Source: SHVO01 sp041906145
Lineage (GTDB): Bacteria; Pseudomonadota; Alphaproteobacteria; Rhodospirillales; Rhodospirillaceae
Assembly (NCBI GenBank): GCA_041906145.1
Contig: JAYRJU010000001.1
Location: forward strand, 1,488,001 to 1,552,000
DNA: 64,000 bases
Reading direction: 5' to 3'
Part shown: positions 8,831 through 17,841 of the stretch, piece after piece
How positions within the stretch are numbered: position 1 is the stretch's first letter
Layout of the letters: each line of letters starts with the position of its first letter
Position numbers and translations under genes: made by a program
Notes under the pieces: generated by a model
Seen by the model: only the letters and a program-made list of their open reading frames with translations
Database searches by the model: none
Told to the model about the DNA's origin: nothing

Positions 8831-9093
8831 TCCAAGCCCAGCCCGGCGATCAATGTGTCCTTGCGTGATAGATCGCCGAACAGGCGGCGTACCGGTTCGG
8901 GGCTGATTCGGAAAACCGTGGGTGTTGCGTAAACGTCGTCATTGAGCGCCGAGGCCGGGTCCTCCAAGACGTCGATGACTTGCACGCTCAGGCGTCCGTC
9001 AAAATCCTTCCGCAGATCTTCCAGCGCCGCGATGGCGCGTTCCGCGCTCGGCGTCTGTCCCGTCACATAGAGTCTCAAGTTAATGGAGTTCAT
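8818..9093 (-). CDS. KaiB-like thioredoxin-fold protein
   Basis: 91 aa, about the size of KaiB. LRLYVTGQTPSAERAIAALE at the N-terminus and VIDVLEDPASALNDDVYATPTVFR in the middle are the KaiB family pattern (LYVAGxTPxS, DVLxxPxLAExDxIxATPTL). In cyanobacteria KaiB binds KaiC in the circadian oscillator; proteobacterial homologues are often stress-related. No kaiA or kaiC lies in the window. It is 11 bp downstream of a receiver-domain gene on the same strand, so the two probably form a unit. Confidence 0.85.
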   Translation of the reverse strand: MNSINLRLYVTGQTPSAERAIAALEDLRKDFDGRLSVQVIDVLEDPASALNDDVYATPTVFRISPEPVRRLFGDLSRKDTLIAGLGLDQAL

Positions 9094-9104
9094 CTCGAAC
9101 CTGA

Positions 9105-9503
9105 CTAGTAACGATGTGGCGGAGCGGTATCGACGTTCCGCATCAAAGCGCCGTCAGCGATGGCGCGAATCTCGGCGAGCGTGAGCGGCTTGCGCGCAAG
9201 ATCGAAGCTGATCCCGCGGTTCCGCAACTCTTTGAGGGGCTTCAGGAACTCGCCGTAGAATCCCGTGACGATATAGACCGGTACGCCCGGGCAGATGGCG
9301 TGGAGGCGCATCAGTGTTTCCGCGCCGTTCATACCCGGCATCTTGAGATCCAAAAACACCAGATCGGGCCGATTCCGCTTGGCCGACTCGAGTCCCGCCG
9401 CGCCGCCGCCGGCGGCCTCCAGGCTGTAATTGCGGTCGGCAAGGGCCGCGAGGAAGGTTTCCCGCACGGCGGCATCGTCGTCGATGATCAGGATCTTTTT
9501 CAT
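9105..9503 (-). CDS. Receiver-only response regulator
   Basis: 132 aa from the ATG at 9503. One CheY-like receiver domain: acidic pocket IIDDDAAV, phospho-acceptor Asp in FLDLKMPGMNG, switch Thr in YIVTGF and Lys in ARKPL. There is no output domain, so it probably acts by protein contact. The upstream in-frame extension to 9629 is not family-like, although the ribosome-binding site at 9503 is weak. Co-directional with the kaiB-like gene. No partner kinase was found nearby. Confidence 0.88.
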   Translation of the reverse strand: MKKILIIDDDAAVRETFLAALADRNYSLEAAGGGAAGLESAKRNRPDLVFLDLKMPGMNGAETLMRLHAICPGVPVYIVTGFYGEFLKPLKELRNRGISFDLARKPLTLAEIRAIADGALMRNVDTAPPHRY

Positions 9504-9705
9504 CGAAAATCGCTTTTCAATCAGCCACATGAGGGAGCTATCTGCCGATCGCGCACAACTGCGGTGGAGTAGTATCGCCGGGCTGCGCTTGCAACCGTTG
9601 GGGCGGATGCCTACCATAGTTTCGAACAAAAACGATAGCTACTCAAAATAAAAACAGCGGCCGGAGAAACCGAGCCGCGCGCAGAGTGGGAAGTGGGGAC
9701 CGTGA

Positions 9706-11787
9706 ATGACCAGCAGAGCCGCAAGCATACCGCCGCGCCGCATAAAGGTGTTCTCCTCGTGGGACCGCAGGATCGTCCCGCCGGTTGAGATCGCGGCCCA
9801 AGACGATCAATCGCTTTACAAGCGCATCATTGAAGGCAGCCGCGAAGGCCTCGTCGTTGTGGATACGGCCGGGCATATCGTCTTTTGCAATCGGGCGGCG
9901 GCAACTTTGTTCGGCTCGACGCCGGACGACCTTTGCAGGCGCGAGTTTGGTTTTCCCTACGCGAATGCCGGCGAAGCCGCTTCGATCGAGATTTTCACCG
10001 GCGGCCAGCCTAAATACATGGAGATGGTCGCGGCGCCGATCTCGTGGCGCGACGGCGAAGCCACAATTATTCATCTGCGCGACGTTACGCACTGGCGCGA
10101 AGCCGAAACGCAGTTGGGGATGCAGGCGAAGGCGCTGGAAGCCACGGCGAACGGAATCCTTATCACCAACCGTGATGGCGTTATCTCGTGGGCCAATCCC
10201 GCTTTTATCAAAATGGCGGGTTTCGATGCGGATGATGTGATCGGCAAGTCGGCCACCATGCTGAAGGCGGACGCCGGCGACGATCCACTTACCGATGCGG
10301 TCGCTCATCTGACCGCGATGAATGAGACGTGGAAAGGCCGCGTGGTGAATCGCCGCAAGGACGGTTCGCTCTACACAGCCGAACAGACGACCACGCCCAT
10401 CCGTGACGCGACCGGCCGCTTATCGCACTTCGTGACCGTGCTTGAAGATATCTCCGAGCGCCTCAAGGCCGAAGACGAGCTTGTCCGCTTGAGCGAATAC
10501 GACGTTCTCACCGGTCTTCCAAATCGCGGCGTTTTCCTGGATCGGCTGAAGCTGGCGATTGACCGCGCGGCCCGCGCCGAGGCCGCAGTCGCGGTCCTGG
10601 TCATGGATCTCGATAACTTCCGTTCGATCAACAATACGCTGGGGCACGATGTGGGTGACGCCTTGCTGCGCGCCGTCACGCACCGCGTGCAGAAAATAAC
10701 CCGCACCACGGATACGCTCGCGCGCCTCGGCGGTGACGATTTCGGGATTCTGCTTGAGGATGTCACCGATATGGCGGCCGCCAGCCGTACCGTGCGCAGC
10801 ATAGTGAACGCCTTCCATCAGCCAGTCGAAGTCAACGGCCAATCCATCGAAGTCACGGTATCAGTCGGAATTGCGGCTTATCCAAAAGACGACACCGACC
10901 CGCTCGCGCTCCTGCGCGAAGCGGAACTCGCCATGTATCAGGCGAAGTCCGAAGGCCGCGACGCCTTCCGTTACTTCGATAAGGAAATGGACGCCGATAT
11001 CCGCCGGCGGGTCCGTATCGAAACCGATCTGCGCCATGCGGTGGAGCAGAACCAGCTGTGGCTGGCCTATCAGCCGCAACTCGATCTCGCGACCGGCAAG
11101 ATCGTCGGCGCCGAGGCATTGATCCGCTGGAATCACCCCGAGCGCGGCTTGGTTTCCCCGGGCGAATTCATCCCCATCGCCGAAACGTCGGGCCTCATTC
11201 TACCGATCGGCGACTGGATCATCGAGGAGATCTGCCGCCAGCGCCAAATTTGGCAAGCGTTGGGATTGCCGGAACTGCGCCTTGGCTTCAACGTCTCGGG
11301 CGTTCAATTCCGCCAACGCAATCTGTTCGAACAAGTCACATCGGCGCTGCAACGGTCTGGACTGTCCGCCAGCACCCTCGACATCGAGATCACTGAGAGC
11401 GTCGCTATGGAAGGCGCCGGCCGGGTGCAGGAGAACGTCGATCAACTGACCGCAGCCGGTGTTTCCATGTCGATGGACGATTTTGGCACCGGTTATTCGT
11501 CACTGTCGAACTTGCAGGCCTTCCCCGTCTGCCGTCTCAAGATCGACGGATCGTTCGTGCGCGGGATCGGCCGCACCAAGGACGACGAGAAGATCGTCGA
11601 GGCCGTCGTGCGCCTGGGTCAAAGCCTCGGTCTGACGGTCGTGGCGGAGGGTGTCGAAACCATCGAACAGCTTCGCTTCCTGAAAGAGCGCGCCTGCGAC
11701 GAAATCCAGGGTTACTGGCTGTCTAAACCGCTGCCGCCGACGGAATTCAGGCGTTTCGTCGAATCCTTCACGTGTCCGGATTTCTAG
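9706..11787 (+). CDS. PAS-PAS-GGDEF-EAL cyclic-di-GMP protein
   Basis: 693 aa, with no clear membrane helix, so probably cytoplasmic. Two PAS domains (about 36-130 and 145-255, the second with a PAC segment LSHFVTVLEDISERLKAEDEL) sense an unknown signal. The GGDEF domain (about 262-425) has the variant GGDDF at 342-346. The EAL domain (about 437-690) keeps EALIRW (E470-L472), NVSGVQF, EITES, DDFGTGYSS and AEGVET, so phosphodiesterase activity is likely, while cyclase activity is doubtful. The start is uncertain: the first 35 residues are not conserved-looking. Divergent from the response regulator. Confidence 0.92.
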   Translation: MTSRAASIPPRRIKVFSSWDRRIVPPVEIAAQDDQSLYKRIIEGSREGLVVVDTAGHIVFCNRAAATLFGSTPDDLCRREFGFPYANAGEAASIEIFTGGQPKYMEMVAAPISWRDGEATIIHLRDVTHWREAETQLGMQAKALEATANGILITNRDGVISWANPAFIKMAGFDADDVIGKSATMLKADAGDDPLTDAVAHLTAMNETWKGRVVNRRKDGSLYTAEQTTTPIRDATGRLSHFVTVLEDISERLKAEDELVRLSEYDVLTGLPNRGVFLDRLKLAIDRAARAEAAVAVLVMDLDNFRSINNTLGHDVGDALLRAVTHRVQKITRTTDTLARLGGDDFGILLEDVTDMAAASRTVRSIVNAFHQPVEVNGQSIEVTVSVGIAAYPKDDTDPLALLREAELAMYQAKSEGRDAFRYFDKEMDADIRRRVRIETDLRHAVEQNQLWLAYQPQLDLATGKIVGAEALIRWNHPERGLVSPGEFIPIAETSGLILPIGDWIIEEICRQRQIWQALGLPELRLGFNVSGVQFRQRNLFEQVTSALQRSGLSASTLDIEITESVAMEGAGRVQENVDQLTAAGVSMSMDDFGTGYSSLSNLQAFPVCRLKIDGSFVRGIGRTKDDEKIVEAVVRLGQSLGLTVVAEGVETIEQLRFLKERACDEIQGYWLSKPLPPTEFRRFVESFTCPDF

Positions 11788-11881
11788 GTCACACCGGCGG
11801 AGGAAAGCTCAGTTCTCGGTGATTGCACCCCTCTCACGCGAAGCTGAGGCCCCAACCGCCCCTGAGAGTCCGGACTCGCGT

Positions 11882-11910
11882 GGCCCCGGGGTGACCCGCA
11901 CCCCGGGGCC
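11882..11910 (+). terminator. Strong GC hairpin downstream of the GGDEF-EAL gene
   Basis: GGCCCCGGGGTG (11882-11893) pairs perfectly with CACCCCGGGGCC (11899-11910) around a 5-nt loop, followed by GTTCATTTA. A 12-bp stem lies 94 bp after the stop codon; the T-run is poor. The remainder of 11788-11999 shows no gene and should hold the yicC promoter. Confidence 0.6.
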
Positions 11911-11999
11911 GTTCATTTACCGGACATGCGCTAGGCAGTGCGGTCCTACCCCGATATAAGAGGCCCCTAGGGGACTAAAGCGGGATTCAAGGGGTAAGC

Positions 12000-12920
12000 A
12001 TGCGCGCGAGCGCGACGTCCAGCATGACAGGGTTTGCGCGCACGGAAGGCCAAGCGGCGGCCGCCGCGCCGATTACGTGGACGTGGGAAGCCCGCAGCGT
12101 AAACAGCAAAAGCCTAGACGTTCGCCTGCGGCTGCCCCACGGGTTCGATTCCATCGAAATCCCGGCCCGCCAAGCCGTCACGGCCGCCTTCGCGCGAGGT
12201 TCGATTTCCCTCAACCTTACCGTCGCCTCGGAAGCGGCGAGTGGCGACATCGGCATCGACGAGGCGGCGCTCGACGCCTTGATCGCGCTGGCGGCCCGCA
12301 AGACCGCGCAATTCAGCGCCGTTGGACAAACTGTAACGCCGGCACGTCTGGACGGCCTCATGGCGCTGGCGAAGGGCCGCGCCGCCCAGGAGACCGCGGT
12401 CGGCGCGGACACTCTCGCGGCGCGAGACGCCGCGCTCCTAAAGGGCCTGAACAGCGCGCTGACCGCGCTCGCGACCGCGCGGCGGGAAGAGGGCGCGCGC
12501 CTCGTGCCGGTGCTTAAAGGTCACCTCGACACCATCACCGCGCTGTGCCGTCAGGCGGAGGCCCATGCGGCCACCCAGCCTGCCGCCTTGCGCGACGCCT
12601 TGATCGCCCAACTGCGGGAGCTCGCCGGCGAAGTTCCGGCGCTTTCGCCGGAACGGCTGGCCCAGGAAGCCGCGCTTTTGGCTGCAAAAGCCGACGTGCG
12701 CGAGGAGCTCGACCGCCTGAAAGCCCACGTCACGCAAGCCCATGAGTTGCTGGAGAAAGGCGAGCCCTGCGGGCGCCGCCTTGATTTCCTGTCACAGGAA
12801 TTCAACCGCGAGGCAAATACCCTGTGCTCGAAATCCGCCGATGTGACGTTTACGAAGATCGGTCTGGACCTTAAAACGGCCGTCGACCAATTCCGCGAAC
12901 AGATTCAAAATATCGAATGA
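12000..12920 (+). CDS. yicC: YicC family endoribonuclease
   Basis: 306 aa. The N-terminal SSMTGFARTEG and EARSVNSKSLDVRLRLPHGF motifs and the C-terminal LDFLSQEFNREANTLCSKS are diagnostic of YicC/YloC proteins, recently recognised as endoribonucleases linked to small-RNA turnover. An ATG at 12024 (MTGFAR) would fit family starts as well as 12000. The stop overlaps the gmk start by 4 bp, the usual yicC-gmk arrangement. Confidence 0.92.
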   Translation: MRASATSSMTGFARTEGQAAAAAPITWTWEARSVNSKSLDVRLRLPHGFDSIEIPARQAVTAAFARGSISLNLTVASEAASGDIGIDEAALDALIALAARKTAQFSAVGQTVTPARLDGLMALAKGRAAQETAVGADTLAARDAALLKGLNSALTALATARREEGARLVPVLKGHLDTITALCRQAEAHAATQPAALRDALIAQLRELAGEVPALSPERLAQEAALLAAKADVREELDRLKAHVTQAHELLEKGEPCGRRLDFLSQEFNREANTLCSKSADVTFTKIGLDLKTAVDQFREQIQNIE

Positions 12921-13576
12921 CGCAAGATTCCCTTGATGGGCCCCATCCCATTGCGCGCCGCGGCTTGATGCTGGTGCTGTCCTCGCCGTCCGGCGCGGGC
13001 AAGACCACGATCTCGCGCGCGCTGCTGAAGTCCGATGGGAACATCACCATGTCCATTTCCGTCACCACGCGTCAGCCGCGCCCGGGCGAGGAACATGGCA
13101 AGGACTACTTCTTCATCAGCGAAGACGAATATCACCGCATGGTGAAGGCCGGCGATCTCCTGGAACATGCGCGTGTGTTCGACAATTTCTACGGCACGCC
13201 GCGCGCCTATGTGGAAAAGCAGCTCGTCGAAGGTCACGACGTTCTGTTCGATATCGATTGGCAAGGCACGCAGCAGCTCAAGGCCAGCGCCGGGGGTGAC
13301 GTCGTCAGCGTGTTTGTCTTGCCGCCTTCCATCGAAGAATTGGAAAAGCGCCTGCGCGGCCGGGCGCAGGATTCCGAGGATGTCGTGCGCAAACGCATGA
13401 GCCGTGCGTCGCACGAGATGAGTCACTGGCCTGAATATGACTATGTCATTGTTAACCGGAACGTTGACCAGAGCATCGGTCAGGTTAACTCGATCCTCGT
13501 GGCCGAGCGCCTTCGCCAGCGCCGCCGCGCGCCTGGGCTCGTCGCCTTCGTAAACGCGATGCGCGGCGAAGTATGA
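12917..13576 (+). CDS. gmk: Guanylate kinase
   Basis: 219 aa. Phosphorylates GMP to GDP. The P-loop SSPSGAGKTT includes Lys29; SVTTRQPRPGEEHGKDYFF is the GMP-binding segment, and DIDWQGTQQL and VFVLPPS follow as in the family. It overlaps yicC upstream and the deaminase gene downstream by 4 bp each, so the three are translationally coupled. Confidence 0.97.
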   Translation: MTQDSLDGPHPIARRGLMLVLSSPSGAGKTTISRALLKSDGNITMSISVTTRQPRPGEEHGKDYFFISEDEYHRMVKAGDLLEHARVFDNFYGTPRAYVEKQLVEGHDVLFDIDWQGTQQLKASAGGDVVSVFVLPPSIEELEKRLRGRAQDSEDVVRKRMSRASHEMSHWPEYDYVIVNRNVDQSIGQVNSILVAERLRQRRRAPGLVAFVNAMRGEV

Positions 13577-14595
13577 CCGATCCCGGCGGCCTCATCGCTT
13601 TCACCGCGGGACTGCCGAAAGCCGAACTTCATGTGCATATCGAAGGTACGCTGGAACCGGAACTGATGTTCGCGCTGGCCAAGCGCAACCGCATCGATAT
13701 CGCCTTCAAGACCGTGGAAGAGGTGCGCGCCGCTTACGAGTTCACGCGGCTGCAGGATTTTCTGGATATTTATTACGCAGGCGCGAAGGTGCTTCAGACC
13801 GAAGCGGACTTCCGCGACATGGCCGGCGCCTATTTCAGCCGCGCCGCCGCCGATAATGTTCGCCACGCCGAAATCTTCTTCGATCCTCAGACTCATACCG
13901 ATCGCGGCATACCGTTTGACGTCGTGATGAAAGGCCTGCTTCAGGCCCAGGACGATGCGCGCCGCACGCACGGCCTCACGTCAAAGCTCATCTTATGTTT
14001 CCTCCGCCACCTCGACGAGGACGCCGCGTTTAAAACCCTCGATGCAGCCCAACCATGGCTCCACAAACTAGCCGCCGTCGGTCTCGATTCTTCCGAGATG
14101 GGCCATCCGCCGAGCAAATTCGCGCGGGTCTTCGCGGCGGCCTCGGATATGGGCCTGAAGCGCGTGGCCCATGCGGGCGAGGAAGGCCCGCCGGAATATG
14201 TGCGCGAAGCCCTCGACGTTCTGAATGTCCACCGTCTCGACCACGGCAACCGATCGCTCGAGGACGCGGATCTCACCGCCCGCCTTGCGCGCATGGCTAT
14301 GACGCTGACGGTTTGCCCGCTTTCGAACCTCAAGCTGTGCGTGGTCAAGGACCTTAAATCGCACCCGCTGCCGAAGATGCTTTCCCAAGGCTTGCGGGCG
14401 ACGATCAACTCCGACGATCCCGCGTATTTCGGCGGCTATATCAACGACAACTATGCGGCGATGGCGAACGCCGGCCAGCTCGACCGCGCGGCCTTTGCGA
14501 TGTTGGCGCGCAATAGTTTCTTAGGGTCGTTCCTGAGCGATGCCGAGGTCGCCGGTCATCTCGCCGCGCTGGACGCTTATCTCACGCGCGCTTAG
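13573..14595 (+). CDS. Adenine deaminase (adenosine-deaminase superfamily, type 2)
   Basis: 340 aa. A metal-dependent amidohydrolase: the HxH pair is His20/His22 in ELHVHIEGTLEPE, followed by HAGEEGPPEYV, the LDHGNRSLED segment and INSDDPAYF. EGTLEPE and HAGEEGPPEY resemble the adenine aminohydrolase subgroup rather than classical adenosine deaminase. The protein would convert adenine to hypoxanthine, fitting a purine context beside gmk. Substrate choice is inferred from motifs. Its end overlaps convergent rsmA by 4 bp. Confidence 0.85.
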   Translation: MTDPGGLIAFTAGLPKAELHVHIEGTLEPELMFALAKRNRIDIAFKTVEEVRAAYEFTRLQDFLDIYYAGAKVLQTEADFRDMAGAYFSRAAADNVRHAEIFFDPQTHTDRGIPFDVVMKGLLQAQDDARRTHGLTSKLILCFLRHLDEDAAFKTLDAAQPWLHKLAAVGLDSSEMGHPPSKFARVFAAASDMGLKRVAHAGEEGPPEYVREALDVLNVHRLDHGNRSLEDADLTARLARMAMTLTVCPLSNLKLCVVKDLKSHPLPKMLSQGLRATINSDDPAYFGGYINDNYAAMANAGQLDRAAFAMLARNSFLGSFLSDAEVAGHLAALDAYLTRA

Positions 14596-15419
14596 ATGCC
14601 GTCGACACCGCGCGCCAGAGCGCAGAATTGCTCCACGCTCAAGGTTTCCGCACGCGCCGTCGGATCGACATCCGCAGCCCTGCATAACGCCTCGGCGTCC
14701 ACGCCAAGGCTCTTGAGGCTTTGGCGCAGCATCTTGCGGCGCTGTCCGAACGCGGCGGCGGTGACGCGCTCGAGCGTTTCGCGTCTTGCCGGCGCCAAGG
14801 GCGCTGGGCGCGGCGTGAGGCGCACCACGGTGGAGTTCACGGCCGGCGGCGGCGTGAACGCTTTCGGATTGACGTGGAACAACTGCTCGACGTCACAGAG
14901 CCACTGCGTGAGAACGCTAAGGCGACCATAGGCCTTTGTGTCGGCGGGAGCGCTCAATCTCGCGGCGACTTCCGACTGGAACATTAAGACCAGGCATTCA
15001 AAAGCGCCGATGTTCCGGAGCCAGCCCAGTAAGAGCTCCGTGCCCACGTTGTAGGGCAGGTTGGCCACGATACGCCGGGGCGCTACGCCCAGCTGGGCGG
15101 CGTCGATTGTGAGCGCGTCGGCCTCGATCGTTTCCAATTTGTCGGGATAGGCGGCGCGCAATTCTTCAAGAATTTCGCGGCAACGTTTGTCTTTCTCGAT
15201 GGCGATCACATGCGCGCCCGCGTCGAGCAGCGCGCGCGTCAGGCCTCCAGGTCCGGGGCCGACCTCGATGCAGGTGCCGGTTGTGAGCGCCCCGGCCGCG
15301 CGAGCAATCCGGCCCGTGAGATTTAGGTCGAGCAGGAAATGCTGGCCCAGCGCTTTTGTCGCCATAAGTCCATGGCGCGCGATGACGTCCCGGAGCGGCG
15401 GAAGATCGGCGGCGCTCAT
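14592..15419 (-). CDS. rsmA: 16S rRNA dimethyladenosine transferase
   Basis: 275 aa. KsgA dimethylates two adjacent adenosines near the 3' end of 16S rRNA. LGQHFLLD, the SAM-binding VGPGPGGLT, and NLPYNVGTELL (the NLPY catalytic motif) are present. The start at 15419 overlaps the pdxA stop by 4 bp; a longer in-frame extension lies inside pdxA and is Arg-rich nonsense. Last gene of the lptF-lptD-surA-pdxA-rsmA unit. Confidence 0.97.
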   Translation of the reverse strand: MSAADLPPLRDVIARHGLMATKALGQHFLLDLNLTGRIARAAGALTTGTCIEVGPGPGGLTRALLDAGAHVIAIEKDKRCREILEELRAAYPDKLETIEADALTIDAAQLGVAPRRIVANLPYNVGTELLLGWLRNIGAFECLVLMFQSEVAARLSAPADTKAYGRLSVLTQWLCDVEQLFHVNPKAFTPPPAVNSTVVRLTPRPAPLAPARRETLERVTAAAFGQRRKMLRQSLKSLGVDAEALCRAADVDPTARAETLSVEQFCALARGVDGI

Positions 15420-16417
15420 CGGCTGGCGGTCCGCCGCGCCGCAACGGCGCCGGCCGTCTTGAGGGCGGCGATGAGGCTCGAAGGATCGGCGACGCCGCGC
15501 ACCGCGATGTCGCAGGCTGTTCCATGGTCGGGTGACGTGCGCACAAAGGGCAGACCCAACGTCATGTTTACGCCCCCGGCGAAGTCGAGAGTCTTCAGCG
15601 GAATGAGCGCCTGATCGTGGTACATGCAAATGGCCGCGTCATAACCGCGCCGCGCGACGGCATGGAATAAGGTATCCGCAGGCGCCGGGCCGTTGACCTC
15701 GATACCGCTTTCACGGAGCTGTGCGATCGCGGGGGCAATGATGCTGGATTCCTCGCCACCCATTTTGCCCTTTTCCCCGGCGTGGGGATTGAGCGCCGCG
15801 ACAGCAAGACGCGGGCGCGCAATGCCGAAATCGCGTTGGAGCGCCGCAGCGGTCACGCGGCCGCAATGGACGATGGCATCGGTCGTCAGCGTGCGCGCGA
15901 CATCCTTGATCGCGACGTGGACGGTCACCGGCACGACTTTCAGTTCTTCGATCAGAAGCATCATCACAGCGCCGGCTCCGCCGGCGAGATGTCCGAGATA
16001 TTCCGTATGCCCCGGGAAGGCGAAGCCGGTGTTCTGCAGCGTGGCTTTCTGGATTGGGTTTGTGACCATGCCGCTGGCCGCTCCCGACTTCACGGCGTCC
16101 ACGGCCTGATCGATGGCGCTGACGACGGAGCGCGCGCTGTTGGTGCTCGGCGCGCCGAGGGTTATGGGCGGCAGCGGCACCGCGAGCGGCATGACGGGAA
16201 GAGCGCGGGAGAAAACGCTTATGGCATCCGCGGCAGCTTCGATCGGCGCCACGGGGCAATCGATGCCGAATTGTTTCGCGAGCGCGGCAAGCCTTTCGAC
16301 ATCGTCGATGATGAAGAACGGCGGCAGTACGTTCCGGCGCGTCCAGGCCTTCAGGGCGATCTCGCCGCCGACCCCGGCGGGCTCGCCCATCGTGAGTACA
16401 AGCGGGGCTGCGTTCAT
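15416..16417 (-). CDS. pdxA: 4-hydroxythreonine-4-phosphate dehydrogenase
   Basis: 333 aa. NAD-dependent step in pyridoxal phosphate synthesis. LTMGEPAGVGGEIALKAW at the N-terminus, FPGHTEYL, LNPHAGEKGKMGGEE and MYHDQALIPLKTL are all PdxA signatures (metal-binding His residues in GHT, NPH and YHDQ). It begins 3 bp after surA; the surA-pdxA-rsmA order is widely conserved. Confidence 0.96.
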   Translation of the reverse strand: MNAAPLVLTMGEPAGVGGEIALKAWTRRNVLPPFFIIDDVERLAALAKQFGIDCPVAPIEAAADAISVFSRALPVMPLAVPLPPITLGAPSTNSARSVVSAIDQAVDAVKSGAASGMVTNPIQKATLQNTGFAFPGHTEYLGHLAGGAGAVMMLLIEELKVVPVTVHVAIKDVARTLTTDAIVHCGRVTAAALQRDFGIARPRLAVAALNPHAGEKGKMGGEESSIIAPAIAQLRESGIEVNGPAPADTLFHAVARRGYDAAICMYHDQALIPLKTLDFAGGVNMTLGLPFVRTSPDHGTACDIAVRGVADPSSLIAALKTAGAVAARRTASR

Positions 16418-16420
16418 TCC

Positions 16421-17710
16421 TTACAGGCGCACGTCGATCAACGCTTGGCGGCGCAGGTCGCGCAGCTTCTGGCGGGCGATATTGTTCAGCTTCTGGTTCT
16501 CCAGCATGCTGCGCACTTGGTTCTCGTTTGGAACGCCGGTGTCGGCTTGGCGCTGGCACACCATCGCGTACAGGCGTGCGCCGCTGACGCTGATCACGTC
16601 GCTGACTTTGTTCACAGGCAGGCCCACGACCGCGTTGCGTACTTTTTCCGGCAAGGCGCCGACATAGACCGGCGGGATCGGACCCGAGCCCGGCGTGGCG
16701 ATCTCTTCAGCCAGCTTGTTCATGTCCTCGCAGTTCTTCGGCTCGCGCTGAATACGTTCGGCGAACGCTTCCAGCTTTTCCGGCGGCAGGGCGCGGCCCC
16801 CTTCGGTGGGAAGATATATCTGGCTCAGCGTGACGGCCGCGGCCTGCGGGTCGGGCGTGCCCGAGGCGCGCTTGCCGCGCAACGCGACGATGCGGATCGC
16901 ATCACCGACACGCACGGGGTCGGAAATCTGATTTTCGGCCATGGCGGGCACGACCTTGGCGAGATCGCCTTCCAGATCGTTCTGGATCACCCAGCCGAGA
17001 TCGCCACCAACCGCCGCCGTGGCGCTCTGTGAAAACTGCTGCGCGGCGGCCTGGAACGGCGCGCCGCCCCGGATCTGTTGCGCCAAGCGCTGGCCGAGCT
17101 CGCGCGCGGCCTGCTCCGGCAAGGTCAGCGAAATCGGAATGACGATCTCTGACAGCATGTACTCGGGCTTGCCCTGGTTGGCCTTGGCGCGGTCAATGAC
17201 GCTTTTCACTTCAGCGGCGGTGACGACGACTTCGCGCGCGAGATGCTCCTGCGCGACTTTCACCCACACGCTGTCGGATTCGATCTGCGCATAAAGGGTG
17301 TCCATGTCGATGCCGCGTTCATCCATCATCGCGCGCAGCGTGCCCGGTTGCATGCCGTTGCGGTCTTCGATGGTGTTGACGGCCGAACGTACTTCTTCGG
17401 TGGTGACGGTGACCTTCTGGCGGCGTGCTTCCTGCATCTTCAGGCGCTCGTCGATCAGGGAGTCGACCACTTGCGGAATCAGGCGGCGCTGGGTTTCCGG
17501 TGAGTTGTCGATGCGCGCGGTGGCCATGAACAGCGCCATGCGGTTCTGCACTTCGCGCAATGTGACGACTTCGTCGTTCACAACGGCCGCGATGCTGATG
17601 GCGGGCGCCGCCGCCGGGGCGGGGGCGCGCTGCTGCTGTGCGCTCGCATGTTCGGCGCCCACAACAAAAGCAATCGAGGCGCACAGAAGAGCGGCAAACC
17701 GGGTGTTCAT
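16421..17710 (-). CDS. surA: Periplasmic chaperone/peptidyl-prolyl isomerase SurA
   Basis: 429 aa with a cleavable signal peptide (residues 1-24, ending HASA-QQQ). An N-terminal SurA chaperone domain (AAVVNDEVVTLREVQNRM, ERLKMQEARRQKV) is followed by parvulin-type isomerase domains (SEIVIPISLTLPEQA; GGDLGWVIQNDL) and a C-terminal helix. Assists folding of outer-membrane proteins, matching the adjacent lptD, a known SurA client. Confidence 0.93.
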   Translation of the reverse strand: MNTRFAALLCASIAFVVGAEHASAQQQRAPAPAAAPAISIAAVVNDEVVTLREVQNRMALFMATARIDNSPETQRRLIPQVVDSLIDERLKMQEARRQKVTVTTEEVRSAVNTIEDRNGMQPGTLRAMMDERGIDMDTLYAQIESDSVWVKVAQEHLAREVVVTAAEVKSVIDRAKANQGKPEYMLSEIVIPISLTLPEQAARELGQRLAQQIRGGAPFQAAAQQFSQSATAAVGGDLGWVIQNDLEGDLAKVVPAMAENQISDPVRVGDAIRIVALRGKRASGTPDPQAAAVTLSQIYLPTEGGRALPPEKLEAFAERIQREPKNCEDMNKLAEEIATPGSGPIPPVYVGALPEKVRNAVVGLPVNKVSDVISVSGARLYAMVCQRQADTGVPNENQVRSMLENQKLNNIARQKLRDLRRQALIDVRL

Positions 17711-17841
17711 ATATCGCTACCAGCCATCCAAAACGGGAAGGGCCGTAACATACGCAAGAACTATGGCGAAAACCAGCCGCGAGACGCCGTCTGGCAAACG
17801 CGTAACATTCAGTTTTTAAAGCAGAATTTGCCGGGGACGGT

